The notes under the pieces were generated by a model. It did not search any database. It was not told the origin of the DNA and saw only the letters and a list, made by a program, of their open reading frames with translations. The position numbers and the translations under genes were made by a program. Of a DNA stretch of 64,000 bases, positions 43,375-52,194 are shown piece by piece. The stretch is taken from positions 1-64,000 of the forward strand of contig JACTNC010000018.1 of NCBI GenBank assembly GCA_014584295.1, written 5' to 3'. Source of the stretch: Verrucomicrobiota bacterium. Its GTDB lineage: Bacteria > Verrucomicrobiota > Verrucomicrobiia > Opitutales > Opitutaceae. The stretch's first letter is position 1, and each line of letters begins with the position of its first letter.

Positions 43375-46300
43375 ATGCGAACGACGAAGCTGATCACCTC
43401 AAAATCCGAATCCATGATACTCATACGATCCACCGCTTCATCGCCTGCCATGGGATTGGACGGCAAAATCTTGATCGTAGCACTCGGCTGCGTGTTATTT
43501 CCCTCCTTTGCCCTTGGCCAGAGCGTCCCGTCGAAACCGGGGGCATCTGAGCCGCCGCGCCGGGTCCCGATTGTCGCAGCCTCTCCCGCCTCCGGCGAGG
43601 ACGTCGTGACGCTTTCCCCGTTTGTCGTAAATTCGGAGCGGGATACCGGTTACCAAGCCACTACGACCCTGGCAGGCACCCGCCTCAAGACTGATTTGCG
43701 CGATGTCGGCACTTCGATTTCCGTCATCACTTCAGAGTTCCTCCGAGACATCGGTGCGACCGATACCAAGAGCCTCCTGACCTACGTGACAGGCAGCGAG
43801 GTTGGCGGACCGGCGGGCAATTTCTCCGGTGGTTCTGCGGGTGGAGCGGCCAACAGCTGGCCCTCTGAGGAACTCGGACCGCAGGCGAGCACCCGTCTTC
43901 GCGGTTTGGCAGGTGCATCGCATGCGCGCAACTTTTACAGTACAGGAATCCCCTTCGATGCCTATAATATCGATCGCGTTGAGGTAAACCGCGGCGCCAA
44001 CGCCATACTCTTCGGCACCGGCAGCCCTGCTGGTATCGTCAACTACAATCTCAAAAGGGCCCTGTTCAAGGATTCCCTGAATGTCGAGGCGCGTTATGGA
44101 AGTTATGATGCCCATCGGAGCTCTTTCGATCTCAACAAGGAGATCGTCGATGGACAGCTGGCCGTCCGCATTAGCGGGCTGCTGAAGCGCGACAAGCACC
44201 GACAGGAATTCACCTTTGAGAACGACGATCGCATTTACGGCGCCCTTGTTTACGCCCCGAAATGGGCAATTTCCCGAAATGGTGTGCTGTCGGGCACGGT
44301 GCTGCGAGGCAATATCGAGTCCGGAAACCTGGACTCACGACGCCCCCGTGTTTTCACTCCACAGGACAACATCGTCTACTGGTTCGAGCCGCCCTTCTAC
44401 AACAGCCCGGTCAAAGTTACATGGGATGCTGCCAACGGCCGGACCAATAGTGGGATCAACCCGGCTCCGACACCGGCCTACTACGTTTACCGCAATCCGG
44501 TTGTCTGGTTCAATGATCCCAACAGCAGCATTCCGAACACGGGCTCAACAGCGCCGAATGGGCAGCCAATTACGGTGAGACAAGGAGTCATCTCGAATCT
44601 GCCTTCCGCACTCTATCCCACAGGCACTGCCTACTGGGGGTCTCCCAAGCTGCTGTCGGATCTGGCGAAGGAGGCGCAAATACCCGATGCCGGCTTTTAC
44701 CGGGTCAATACCCTCTCCGACACCTCGGTATTCGATTTCCGCAACAAACTCCTCGAGGGGCCCAACCGCTTTGAGTACGCCAATTTCGAGGCATCCAACA
44801 TCTCACTTGAGCAGCGTTTCCTAAAGGATCGAATGGGGATCGAACTGGCCTACGACAAACAGTCCTTCATCTCCGGCGAAAACTTCTGGATTCAGGCGAA
44901 CCGGCTCATGATCGACGTGAACACGACCCTTTTCGATGGCCGTCCTAATCCCAATTTTGGCCGTCCTTTCGTTTCAGGTTACTGGCGCAGCAACTACGGG
45001 AAGTACGACAGCCACGTAGGGCGTGGGACTGCCTACTACAAGTTCGACTTTGCTGACGTTCTGCCGGTCCGCTGGGCGAAATGGGCGGGTAGTTTCACCG
45101 CCACAGGACTCCAGGAGGCGGGCAAGAGCCGCGCGCGTCGCCTTGGCGGCAGCAGATTCGCCTCTCCTGACAACTGGACCTACAGCAACAACGTGCTGAT
45201 CACGGACGCGAACGGTGGCAGGGTCGCGACGGCCAATTATATCGGACCAAGCCTGGCGACAGCCAGCACCGCGAGCGGTGCGAATATTCCGGGTCTCACG
45301 GCAATCCAACTGCCATCGGCCGCGAATGGCACCACTTTTCAAGCGCATTCCCAAAAGGCTGGCACTCAGTTCGAATATACGACTGGCACCTTTATTGACG
45401 ACGGCATCGTGCCGAACAATCTGGTCGAATCGGCATCCTGGACCGGCGACGACTTCAAGAATAGGGCAGCCATCATTCAATACAGACTGCTGCAGGACCA
45501 CCTGGTGCTGACCTCAGGCTGGCGGCGCGACAAAGTCGACAGCTTCACGACTGCCACCCCTAAGCGCGGAGCTCTCAACAATCTAATCGTCAACGACGGC
45601 TCGTGGATATTCCCTTCGACGCCGACCACGTCAGTCTCCGATGAAACCCAGTCACGCAGCGCGGTGTTCCACTTGCCGCGGAGCCTTGTCAGACGACTGC
45701 CGCTCTTCAGCAGCGCTTCGCTGCGTTACAATACGTCGCAGAATTTTCTGCCTGGTGGAACCCGCTTTGACAGTTACGGCCGCGTGATTGGCCCGCAGAG
45801 CGGCGATACGAAAGACGTCGGCTTTTCCGTTGGTTTCGCCGACGACCGCGTCGTTCTCACCGCAACCTGGTACACCACGAAGCAGGTTAACACCACAGCC
45901 GGCGGTGGCATCAGCGGGCTCACCGGGAGCATCGTTGAGATCTGGCGCCTCGCGAAGAACATGGAGGGGTTGGGCATCAACAAGGACATGAGTCGCGTAC
46001 AGCCACCGCCCAAATTCCTCCTGGACCTCTATGGCTTCACGATGACCAGTGGCTCCGCGGCCTTCAATGCTCGGAACGATGTCGTGTTGACGCAGGATGC
46101 CGTATCGGAAGGTGTCGAGTTCGAGGCTCACGTGAATCTCACGAAAACCTGGCGTCTGACTGCCAATGTCTCCCGGGCCCAGTCCGTTCGCACCAACACA
46201 GGCAAGGCGTTTTACGATCTCTATTTCAGCGACAAGACGAACGGTGAGTCCCTCTTCGAAAACTGGACCAATAGTGTCAATCAGACGACCTATCTCACAG

Positions 46301-46776
46301 AGAGCCGGGAAAGTATTGGCAAGCGCGCCACCGAGGTGGCCAATTACTACTATGCCCAGGCCTTGCAAGATGGTGGTCCCGTGGCTGAGCTCCGCAAGTG
46401 GCGCGCCAATCTTGTCACCACCTACTCGTTCGATAAACGCTCGCGGCTCAAAGGTCTGAGCATCGGAAGCGGCGCCCGCTGGCAGGACAAGGTTGCGATC
46501 GGATTTCCCTATACTGACGTCCCGGGCACGACGACGCGTATTCCAGACGTGCACAGAGCGTTCTTTGGACCGGAGGAATTCGCGGCCGATTCATGGCTGC
46601 GCTACCAGCGCCGCATCCTAAAGGGAAAGGTAGGGCTCACCGTGCAATTGAATGCATTTAACGTCCTCGGCGACGATGCCTTGATTCCTGTGGGTACCCA
46701 GCCCGACGGCTCCACAGCTGTCTATCGCGTGCCCGCGAGCCGTCGGTATGAAATGAGCGTCGGGTTCGAGTTCTGA
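43375..46776 (+). CDS. TonB-dependent receptor (Opitutaceae type)
   Basis: The product is about 1133 residues. After the signal sequence (DGKILIVALGCVLFPSFALGQ) comes VVTLSPFVVNSERDTGYQATTTLAGTRLKTDLRDVGTSISVITSEF, the plug-start pattern common in this family of verrucomicrobial receptors. It continues with TRLRGLAGASHARNFYSTGIPFDAYNIDRVEVNRGANAILFGTGSPAGIVNY. A long barrel ends RYEMSVGFEF with terminal Phe. There is no STN or carboxypeptidase-like domain. The start is uncertain: 43375, 43414 and 43450 all precede the leader. The adjacent IclR gene and catabolic cluster suggest uptake of the oligosaccharide handled by the GH10 and GH5-like enzymes. No ligand can be assigned from sequence. Confidence 0.88.
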   Translation: MRTTKLITSKSESMILIRSTASSPAMGLDGKILIVALGCVLFPSFALGQSVPSKPGASEPPRRVPIVAASPASGEDVVTLSPFVVNSERDTGYQATTTLAGTRLKTDLRDVGTSISVITSEFLRDIGATDTKSLLTYVTGSEVGGPAGNFSGGSAGGAANSWPSEELGPQASTRLRGLAGASHARNFYSTGIPFDAYNIDRVEVNRGANAILFGTGSPAGIVNYNLKRALFKDSLNVEARYGSYDAHRSSFDLNKEIVDGQLAVRISGLLKRDKHRQEFTFENDDRIYGALVYAPKWAISRNGVLSGTVLRGNIESGNLDSRRPRVFTPQDNIVYWFEPPFYNSPVKVTWDAANGRTNSGINPAPTPAYYVYRNPVVWFNDPNSSIPNTGSTAPNGQPITVRQGVISNLPSALYPTGTAYWGSPKLLSDLAKEAQIPDAGFYRVNTLSDTSVFDFRNKLLEGPNRFEYANFEASNISLEQRFLKDRMGIELAYDKQSFISGENFWIQANRLMIDVNTTLFDGRPNPNFGRPFVSGYWRSNYGKYDSHVGRGTAYYKFDFADVLPVRWAKWAGSFTATGLQEAGKSRARRLGGSRFASPDNWTYSNNVLITDANGGRVATANYIGPSLATASTASGANIPGLTAIQLPSAANGTTFQAHSQKAGTQFEYTTGTFIDDGIVPNNLVESASWTGDDFKNRAAIIQYRLLQDHLVLTSGWRRDKVDSFTTATPKRGALNNLIVNDGSWIFPSTPTTSVSDETQSRSAVFHLPRSLVRRLPLFSSASLRYNTSQNFLPGGTRFDSYGRVIGPQSGDTKDVGFSVGFADDRVVLTATWYTTKQVNTTAGGGISGLTGSIVEIWRLAKNMEGLGINKDMSRVQPPPKFLLDLYGFTMTSGSAAFNARNDVVLTQDAVSEGVEFEAHVNLTKTWRLTANVSRAQSVRTNTGKAFYDLYFSDKTNGESLFENWTNSVNQTTYLTESRESIGKRATEVANYYYAQALQDGGPVAELRKWRANLVTTYSFDKRSRLKGLSIGSGARWQDKVAIGFPYTDVPGTTTRIPDVHRAFFGPEEFAADSWLRYQRRILKGKVGLTVQLNAFNVLGDDALIPVGTQPDGSTAVYRVPASRRYEMSVGFEF

Positions 46777-46979
46777 GCGCCACCGCAATGCCCTTTCTCG
46801 GCATGTGGTTTCATCGGGTATGCGCCAGAGACCACAGCCTCCGGCACTACTCCGCCCGGTGGAACCTGATCACGAAGCATGAAACAATTTTTTCTCTATT
46901 GAAATCGAAGATGGCTTGGCTTGACGGCGCTCTTTGTTGGGGATTGCGTGCGACGTCCGCCCTCCAGCCCGATACTCCC

Positions 46980-47777
46980 ATGAAAAGGCAATCGACAAAA
47001 AGTCCGGCGAAGGTTCCTGCGCATACGGTGCCGGTTCTCTGCAAGGCGCTCCGGGTTTTTGAGGCAGTGGCGAAGGACTCCAGTGGGGCCACGACAAAGA
47101 GCCTTGCCAGTTCCCTGGATATCGCGCAGTCGACGTGCTATCGCATCCTCCAATCCTTTGTAGCCTCCGGCTGGCTTTGCCAGCGCAAGGGCGGCATCTT
47201 TGACCTCTCTTTCGGTCTTGTGCCGCTCCTGCGCCCGCTCCTGCGGCACGAGGTCTTGATCGAGGTCGTGCGAGAACCTCTTGCCCAGTTAGCCCACACG
47301 ACCGGCATTACCGTCAAGCTTACCATTCGCCAGGACGATTCCGCCGTTACCATCTTCAGCGCGCAGTCTCCGCGGCCCCATTCCATCGTCTCGCGTGTGG
47401 GCTCCATGATTTCCCTGGCGATCGGCTCCAGCGGTGCCGCTTATCTTGGCGCCATGCAGGACGCAGAGGTGCGGCGCATTCTCGACCGTGCACCCGCCGA
47501 GGTCTGGAAATATCAAAGGCGGGAGACGGTGCTTCGCCGGGTGAGGGAAGGCCGGAAGATGGGTTGTTACTCGGACAGCGGATCGTATCAGCCGAACATC
47601 CATACCCTGTCCGCCCCGCTCATCGGCCAAGGCAATGAAATTGTCGGTGCGATCACGCTCATCGGCTTTCCACAGGATTTTGCCGGAACCATTAAAGCGT
47701 CCCTCATAAGGGAACTCAAATTTACCGCCGGTGGCTGTACCCGGATTATTCAGAATCCCGGCACCGTGCTCGGATGA
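46980..47777 (+). CDS. IclR-family transcriptional regulator
   Basis: This 265-residue protein has an N-terminal winged helix (VPVLCKALRVFEAVAKDSSGATTKSLASSLDIAQSTCYRILQSFVASGWL, residues 18-67) and a GAF-like effector domain (LIEVVREPLAQLAHTTGITVKLTIRQDDSAVTIF; GSMISLAIGSSGAAYLGAM; SAPLIGQGNEIVGAITLIGFP). IclR regulators of sugar-acid and aromatic catabolism bind keto-acid effectors. It sits at the head of the RraA-GH10-SDR-MFS-GlucD cluster on the same strand and is the likely controller. I start at MKRQSTKSP (46980), since the longer frame to 46788 adds no homologous sequence. Confidence 0.87.
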   Translation: MKRQSTKSPAKVPAHTVPVLCKALRVFEAVAKDSSGATTKSLASSLDIAQSTCYRILQSFVASGWLCQRKGGIFDLSFGLVPLLRPLLRHEVLIEVVREPLAQLAHTTGITVKLTIRQDDSAVTIFSAQSPRPHSIVSRVGSMISLAIGSSGAAYLGAMQDAEVRRILDRAPAEVWKYQRRETVLRRVREGRKMGCYSDSGSYQPNIHTLSAPLIGQGNEIVGAITLIGFPQDFAGTIKASLIRELKFTAGGCTRIIQNPGTVLG

Positions 47778-47821
47778 CTCCGTTGTAGACCGCGACTCCG
47801 GGCCCCATTTCGATTCTCACC

Positions 47822-48580
47822 ATGAACGATCCCAATCCCAACGTCGACGCCTATCAAAAGGAAGTCGGCATGATGAATCTCGAGAAACTGATCGCGCTCC
47901 GCGAAGGAATCTCCAGAAAGGCACTCCCCATCCCCGAAGGCGAGCTGCTGGCCCGCTTCGAGCAAATCTACACGGGAGCCATCAGTGACGTCCTGCGAGA
48001 GTTCTGCCTGCTCGATCAAGCGTTGCCCGGACATCTGAAACCACTGCGTCCTGAGCGCACGGTGGCCGGCTTTGCCTTCACCGTGAAAAGTTCCCCGAAT
48101 GTCCAGATTTCGGGCGAAATGGCCTTTCGCACCAAGATGCTCGGGGAACTTTCGCCCAACGCCATGGTGGTCTGGGATACCTCAGGGGATGAGCGGGCCA
48201 CCCTTTGGGGCGGCGTGATGACCGCCGCCGCAAAGGGCCTCGGCGCTCGGGGCGCGGTCATCGACGGTGGCATTCGCGATACCCACCAGATTCTTGAGAA
48301 GGACTTTCCGGTTTTCTACAAGTACCGCTGCCCAAACGGCAGCCTCGGCCGGTGCCTGATCACGCACTACCAGGTGCCGATCAAGATCGGCGACGTTGTG
48401 ATTCGTCCGGGGGATATTGTTCACGGCGACATTGACGGCGTGGTTGTCGTCCCGCGAGATATGGCCTGCGACGTCCTGAAGCGTGCTGAAGAACTCAAGC
48501 AAAACGAAAAGAAGATCTTCTCCTGGGTAGCCGCTGGCGAATCCGTGAGTGAGATAAGCGGCAAGGGCGGATATTTCTGA
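47822..48580 (+). CDS. RraA-like family protein (aldolase/decarboxylase fold)
   Basis: This 252-residue protein has the RraA/HMG-aldolase core: YTGAISDVLRE (50-60), FTVKS, GVMTAAAKGLGARGAVIDGGIRD (131-153) with R152 and D153 that bind substrate and Mg2+ in HMG/CHA aldolases, and PGDIVHGDIDGVVVVP. Some members split 4-hydroxy-4-methyl-2-oxoglutarate or decarboxylate oxaloacetate. Others act in sugar-acid pathways. True RraA proteins that inhibit RNase E are shorter, about 160 residues. Position between an IclR regulator and sugar-acid genes favours a catabolic aldolase acting on a keto-acid intermediate. Confidence 0.8.
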   Translation: MNDPNPNVDAYQKEVGMMNLEKLIALREGISRKALPIPEGELLARFEQIYTGAISDVLREFCLLDQALPGHLKPLRPERTVAGFAFTVKSSPNVQISGEMAFRTKMLGELSPNAMVVWDTSGDERATLWGGVMTAAAKGLGARGAVIDGGIRDTHQILEKDFPVFYKYRCPNGSLGRCLITHYQVPIKIGDVVIRPGDIVHGDIDGVVVVPRDMACDVLKRAEELKQNEKKIFSWVAAGESVSEISGKGGYF

Positions 48581-48606
48581 TCGATTTGCGCGTGATTCCT
48601 TTTCCC

Positions 48607-49950
48607 ATGAAATTCCTTAGACTCGTTCCGCTTTTTGCATCTGCGCTCTACTCTCTGGGAGCCGCCAACTACGAAACCCTGTGGCAGGATCCATTGCTCG
48701 AGCAACGCATAGAGCGGGACATCCGCGCATACCGGATGAGCGACGCCGTCGTGCGCTGCCTGGCCCCGGGCGGCACACCCATGCCTCACGCCCAGGTTCA
48801 CATCGAACAGACGCGCCACGCGTTTCTTTTCGGTGCGAATATCTTCATGCTCGACGGCTTTCCCACCGCCGAGGAAAACCGGCGCTACGAGGAAACCTAC
48901 CGTCGCCTTTTCAACTTCGCGACCGTTCCTTTCTACTGGTCGGATCTGGAGCCCGAGCCTGGAAAACCGCGCTTCGGCAAAGAGAGTCCTCCGATTTACC
49001 GACGCCCGCCGCCCGATACTGTGGTCGAATTTTGTCAAAAGCATGGCCTCGCCATGAAAGGGCACCCGCTTGTCTGGCATCAATGGTTCCCAAAGTGGCG
49101 ACCGGATGATCCCGAGGCACTCACCCGGCGCATCGATCAACGCATCACCGAAATAGCGACACGCTATGGCAGCACCATTCCACGCTGGGAAGTCGTGAAC
49201 GAACCGATGGAGCGCGAAAAGCATGCCGACGATTGGTGCAATCTGCCGCCGGGCTATGTGCTGCATGCATTTCAAACCGCACACCGGGTATTCCCCGCAT
49301 CTTCTCTGCTGATACTCAACGAGGCCACCACGTTCTCTTGGCGAAATTTCTCCGAAGAAACCAGCCCCTTCTATCGACTGATCCGCGAAATGTTGGACAA
49401 GGGTGCACGCATCGATGAAATCGGGATGCAGCTCCACGTCTTCAACGAGAAGAGCTGGCAGGCCCTGCTTGCGGGCGAAGAGTTCGCTCCGCAGCATCTC
49501 CTCAAGGTGCTCGATCGCTATAGCGACTTTGGACGCCCGCTCGCCATAACGGAGCTCACCCTGCCAGCGCTGCCCGGTACCGCTGCTGGTGAACTGGATC
49601 AGGCCAAGGCCACACGCAACCTGTACCGCCTGTGGTTCAGTCACCCACGAGTCACGGCCATCAGTTGGTGGAACCTCGTGGATGACACTGCTGCGAAGGG
49701 TGAAGACCGGTGGAAGGCGGGCCTCGTTCGCCGAGATTTCTCGCCGAAACCAGCGTTCAAGGCGCTCGACCAGCTGATCAATCACGAGTGGCGGACCGCG
49801 CTCGAACTGCAGAGTGATGGCCGGGGCGCCGCCACGTTCCGCGGATTCCACGGGGACTACACGATCACGGTCAAAGCTGAAGGCCGTACCTTGAAGCGTA
49901 CCTTCACGCTTCGCCCCGGCTTGTCCAATGAATGGTTGGTGCAGTTCTGA
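48607..49950 (+). CDS. GH10-family endo-xylanase-like glycoside hydrolase
   Basis: This 447-residue secreted enzyme has a leader MKFLRLVPLFASALYSLGA and a small beta domain at residues 45-75. The GH10 TIM barrel follows: FLFGANIFM, LFNFATVPFYWSDLEPEPGK, KGHPLVWHQWFPKW, acid/base E199 in RWEVVNEP, IDEIGMQLHVF, and nucleophile E316 in LAITELTLP. GH10 enzymes cut beta-1,4-xylan backbones, including arabino- and glucuronoxylan. The C-terminal 60 residues (ELQSDGRGAATFRGFHGDYTITV) look like a small sandwich domain often appended in this phylum. Cytoplasmic neighbours for sugar-acid catabolism are consistent with a glucuronic-acid-bearing substrate (inference). Confidence 0.88.
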   Translation: MKFLRLVPLFASALYSLGAANYETLWQDPLLEQRIERDIRAYRMSDAVVRCLAPGGTPMPHAQVHIEQTRHAFLFGANIFMLDGFPTAEENRRYEETYRRLFNFATVPFYWSDLEPEPGKPRFGKESPPIYRRPPPDTVVEFCQKHGLAMKGHPLVWHQWFPKWRPDDPEALTRRIDQRITEIATRYGSTIPRWEVVNEPMEREKHADDWCNLPPGYVLHAFQTAHRVFPASSLLILNEATTFSWRNFSEETSPFYRLIREMLDKGARIDEIGMQLHVFNEKSWQALLAGEEFAPQHLLKVLDRYSDFGRPLAITELTLPALPGTAAGELDQAKATRNLYRLWFSHPRVTAISWWNLVDDTAAKGEDRWKAGLVRRDFSPKPAFKALDQLINHEWRTALELQSDGRGAATFRGFHGDYTITVKAEGRTLKRTFTLRPGLSNEWLVQF

Positions 49951-50117
49951 ACCCTGCCGCATCGGTTCCACCATGCCCCTTGAAACTCCCATCTGCCGGG
50001 TTGGCGACCAGGTGGAGAGCGCCAACGTGATTGCACTCTTGCCGTTCGACTCCTTTGTGCAGCACGGACCGTGCCTTTCGAAATGGTTCCCCATCGCCGG
50101 CGGGTTACAGGCCTATC

Positions 50118-50876
50118 ATGAGCTCAAGACGCCTCGAAAATAAGATCGCCTTGGTCACCGGTGCCTCACGAGGCATCGGTCGGGCCTTGGCCATCGGTCT
50201 CGCCTGTGAAGGTGCAGCCGTCGTGGTGAACTACCTGTCTGACGCTGCAGATGCGGAGGCTACCGTTGCGACAATCCGCGCTGGCGGGGGGCGGGCCATT
50301 GCGGTGGAAGCCGATGTGGGGAATCTTTCTCACCACTCGCGCCTCGTCTCTGCAGCTGAGGAAAACTTCGGGCCATTGGATGTCCTCGTGAACAACGCGG
50401 CTCGCGCGCGTCGTCAGGGGTTTCTCCAGGCCACGCCCGAGGCTTGGGATGAGACCCTCGAGGTCAATCTCAAGGGCATCTACTTTCTCACCCAGGCAGT
50501 GGCCAGAACCATGGTGCCGCGAGGTCGTGGCAAGATCATCAATATTTCCAGCGTTCACGACGAGCGACCGCTGCGCGACAAGTCAATCTATACGATCACC
50601 AAAGGCGGCTTGAAGCTCCTGACGAAGTCCCTCGCCTTCGAACTCGCCGAACACGGCATCCAGGTGAACAGCGTCTCGCCGGGCGCCATTCTCACTGATC
50701 AAAACCGCGACGTGCTCGCTGATCCTGCCTATCGCGAAAAGGTGCTCGCCAGGATCCCATCACGCCGCATCGGCGACGTCGGGGACATCGTCGGCGCCGT
50801 TGTGCTCCTTTCCTCGCGCGAGAGTGACTACATGACCGGCTCCACCATCTATGTCGATGGCGGCATGCTGCTCTGA
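50118..50876 (+). CDS. SDR-family oxidoreductase (FabG-like)
   Basis: This 252-residue classical short-chain dehydrogenase has the cofactor loop TGASRGIG (14-21), NNAA (92-95), catalytic S144/S145, Y158-x3-K162 in YTITKGG, and terminal YMTGSTIYVDGGM. In this context it most likely oxidises or reduces a sugar acid (2-keto-3-deoxy-gluconate or aldonate dehydrogenase type), not acyl carrier proteins. The start at 50118 follows the family N-terminus (RLENKIALVTGASRG). A 56-codon frame at 49973-50143 overlaps it but has no support. The MFS gene follows after 40 nt. Confidence 0.87.
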   Translation: MSSRRLENKIALVTGASRGIGRALAIGLACEGAAVVVNYLSDAADAEATVATIRAGGGRAIAVEADVGNLSHHSRLVSAAEENFGPLDVLVNNAARARRQGFLQATPEAWDETLEVNLKGIYFLTQAVARTMVPRGRGKIINISSVHDERPLRDKSIYTITKGGLKLLTKSLAFELAEHGIQVNSVSPGAILTDQNRDVLADPAYREKVLARIPSRRIGDVGDIVGAVVLLSSRESDYMTGSTIYVDGGMLL

Positions 50877-50916
50877 CCCCGATTCCGCTCCCGTATCCCG
50901 ACCAAGGAAAATCCTG

Positions 50917-52173
50917 ATGAGTCGCCTTCGTAACAGCTACAAGTGGGAGTTGCTGCTTCTTCTCTGGATCGCCTATTTCCTCAATCAAGGCGACCGGCAG
51001 ATCTACAGTGCTGTGCTGCCGCTCATCAAAGCTGACCTGAAGTTGAGTGACGTCCAACTGGGACTGGTGGCCACAACCTTCACGCTGCTTTACGGAGTTT
51101 TTGTTCCCCTGGCTGGATGCCTCGGAGATTTCGTGGCGAAAAAGTGGATTGTCTGCCTGAGCCTGCTCACCTTCAGCATCGGCACGCTGCTCACCGGAAT
51201 CAGCGGCGGACTGATTGCGCTGATCGTCTTCCGCAGCGTGGCCACGGGGGTGGGCGAGTCGTTCTATTACCCGGCGGCCAACTCGCTCATCGGCCATTAC
51301 CATCGCGACACCCGTGCACAGGCCATGGCCATTCACCAGACTTCGCTCTACATCGGCGTCGTGGCGAGCAGCTGGATCGCGGCCTGGATAGGCGAGCAGC
51401 ACGGCTGGCGAACGACGTTTTACGCCTTTGGTTCATTGGGCATTTTGCTTGCCGTCATCGTGGCGTTTCGTCTGCGCAACGAGCACCGCGACGCCGTCGC
51501 CAGCGAGGCGGTTGCTCCCGAGCCGGTCAAACTTCGTGAGGCGCTTCGGACCATCCTCAAAACGCCTACGTTGTATTTTCTTAGCTTCGCCTTTGGGGGA
51601 ATGGTGTTTGTCAGCGTTGGCTGGATCACGTGGATGCCGACCTTCCTTTATGAGAAGTTCCATATGCCTCTTAAGGACGCGGCGCTGCATGCGATGTTGA
51701 TTCATCACATTTTTGCGTTTCTCGGCGTCATGGTTGGTGGCCGGGTCTCGGATCGAATGGCAACACGGCGTCGATCGATCCGTCTGGAGATTGAAATCCT
51801 GGGCCTCGCACTCGGAGCTCCCTGCATCTGGCTGATTGGAGCCTCGCCCTCTCTGACGATAGTCTATGTGGCGCTTGCCGGATTTGGACTTTTCCGAGGA
51901 CTCTACGACTCCAACCTCTTCGCCACGCTCTTCGACGTCATACCTCTGCGTTATCGCTCAACGGCCACCGGTGTGATGCTTTCCTGTGCCTTCACGGTCG
52001 GCGCCACGTCACCGATGCTGCTCGGCTACGTCAAACAGCACATCGATCTGGGAGTAGGTCTCTCTTGGCTGGCCATTGTCTATGCTCTTGGCGCCGTCAT
52101 ACTTTTTATCGCCCTTCGAAAATATTTTCTGCGCGATTATGTGGATGAAGACCCGTCACCACGAACTGTCTGA
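50917..52173 (+). CDS. MFS transporter, sugar-acid carrier-like
   Basis: This 418-residue, 12-TM protein has the first helix YFLNQGDRQIYSAVLPLI and loop motif GCLGDFVAKKW, in the position of the MFS A-motif. Helices 4-5 contain GESFYYPAANSLIGHYH. Helix 10 carries GLFRGLYDSNLFATLFDVI, matching RGFYDANL in the lyase-linked MFS at 4561. It belongs to the ACS-like branch that moves hexuronates, glucarate or galactonate with protons. AAGGAAAA lies upstream of the ATG at 50917. Position between an SDR and a GlucD-like dehydratase supports import of an acidic sugar. Confidence 0.85.
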   Translation: MSRLRNSYKWELLLLLWIAYFLNQGDRQIYSAVLPLIKADLKLSDVQLGLVATTFTLLYGVFVPLAGCLGDFVAKKWIVCLSLLTFSIGTLLTGISGGLIALIVFRSVATGVGESFYYPAANSLIGHYHRDTRAQAMAIHQTSLYIGVVASSWIAAWIGEQHGWRTTFYAFGSLGILLAVIVAFRLRNEHRDAVASEAVAPEPVKLREALRTILKTPTLYFLSFAFGGMVFVSVGWITWMPTFLYEKFHMPLKDAALHAMLIHHIFAFLGVMVGGRVSDRMATRRRSIRLEIEILGLALGAPCIWLIGASPSLTIVYVALAGFGLFRGLYDSNLFATLFDVIPLRYRSTATGVMLSCAFTVGATSPMLLGYVKQHIDLGVGLSWLAIVYALGAVILFIALRKYFLRDYVDEDPSPRTV

Positions 52174-52194
52174 ACCTCAACTGCCGTCCCGTTC

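Noticed and set aside
48421..50094. 557-codon minus-strand open frame across RraA/GH10
   Set aside because: Antisense to the GH10 gene with intact catalytic residues; no family features.
49973..50143. Possible 56-codon gene between GH10 and SDR
   Set aside because: It overlaps the SDR start, shows no recognisable domain and no ribosome-binding site.
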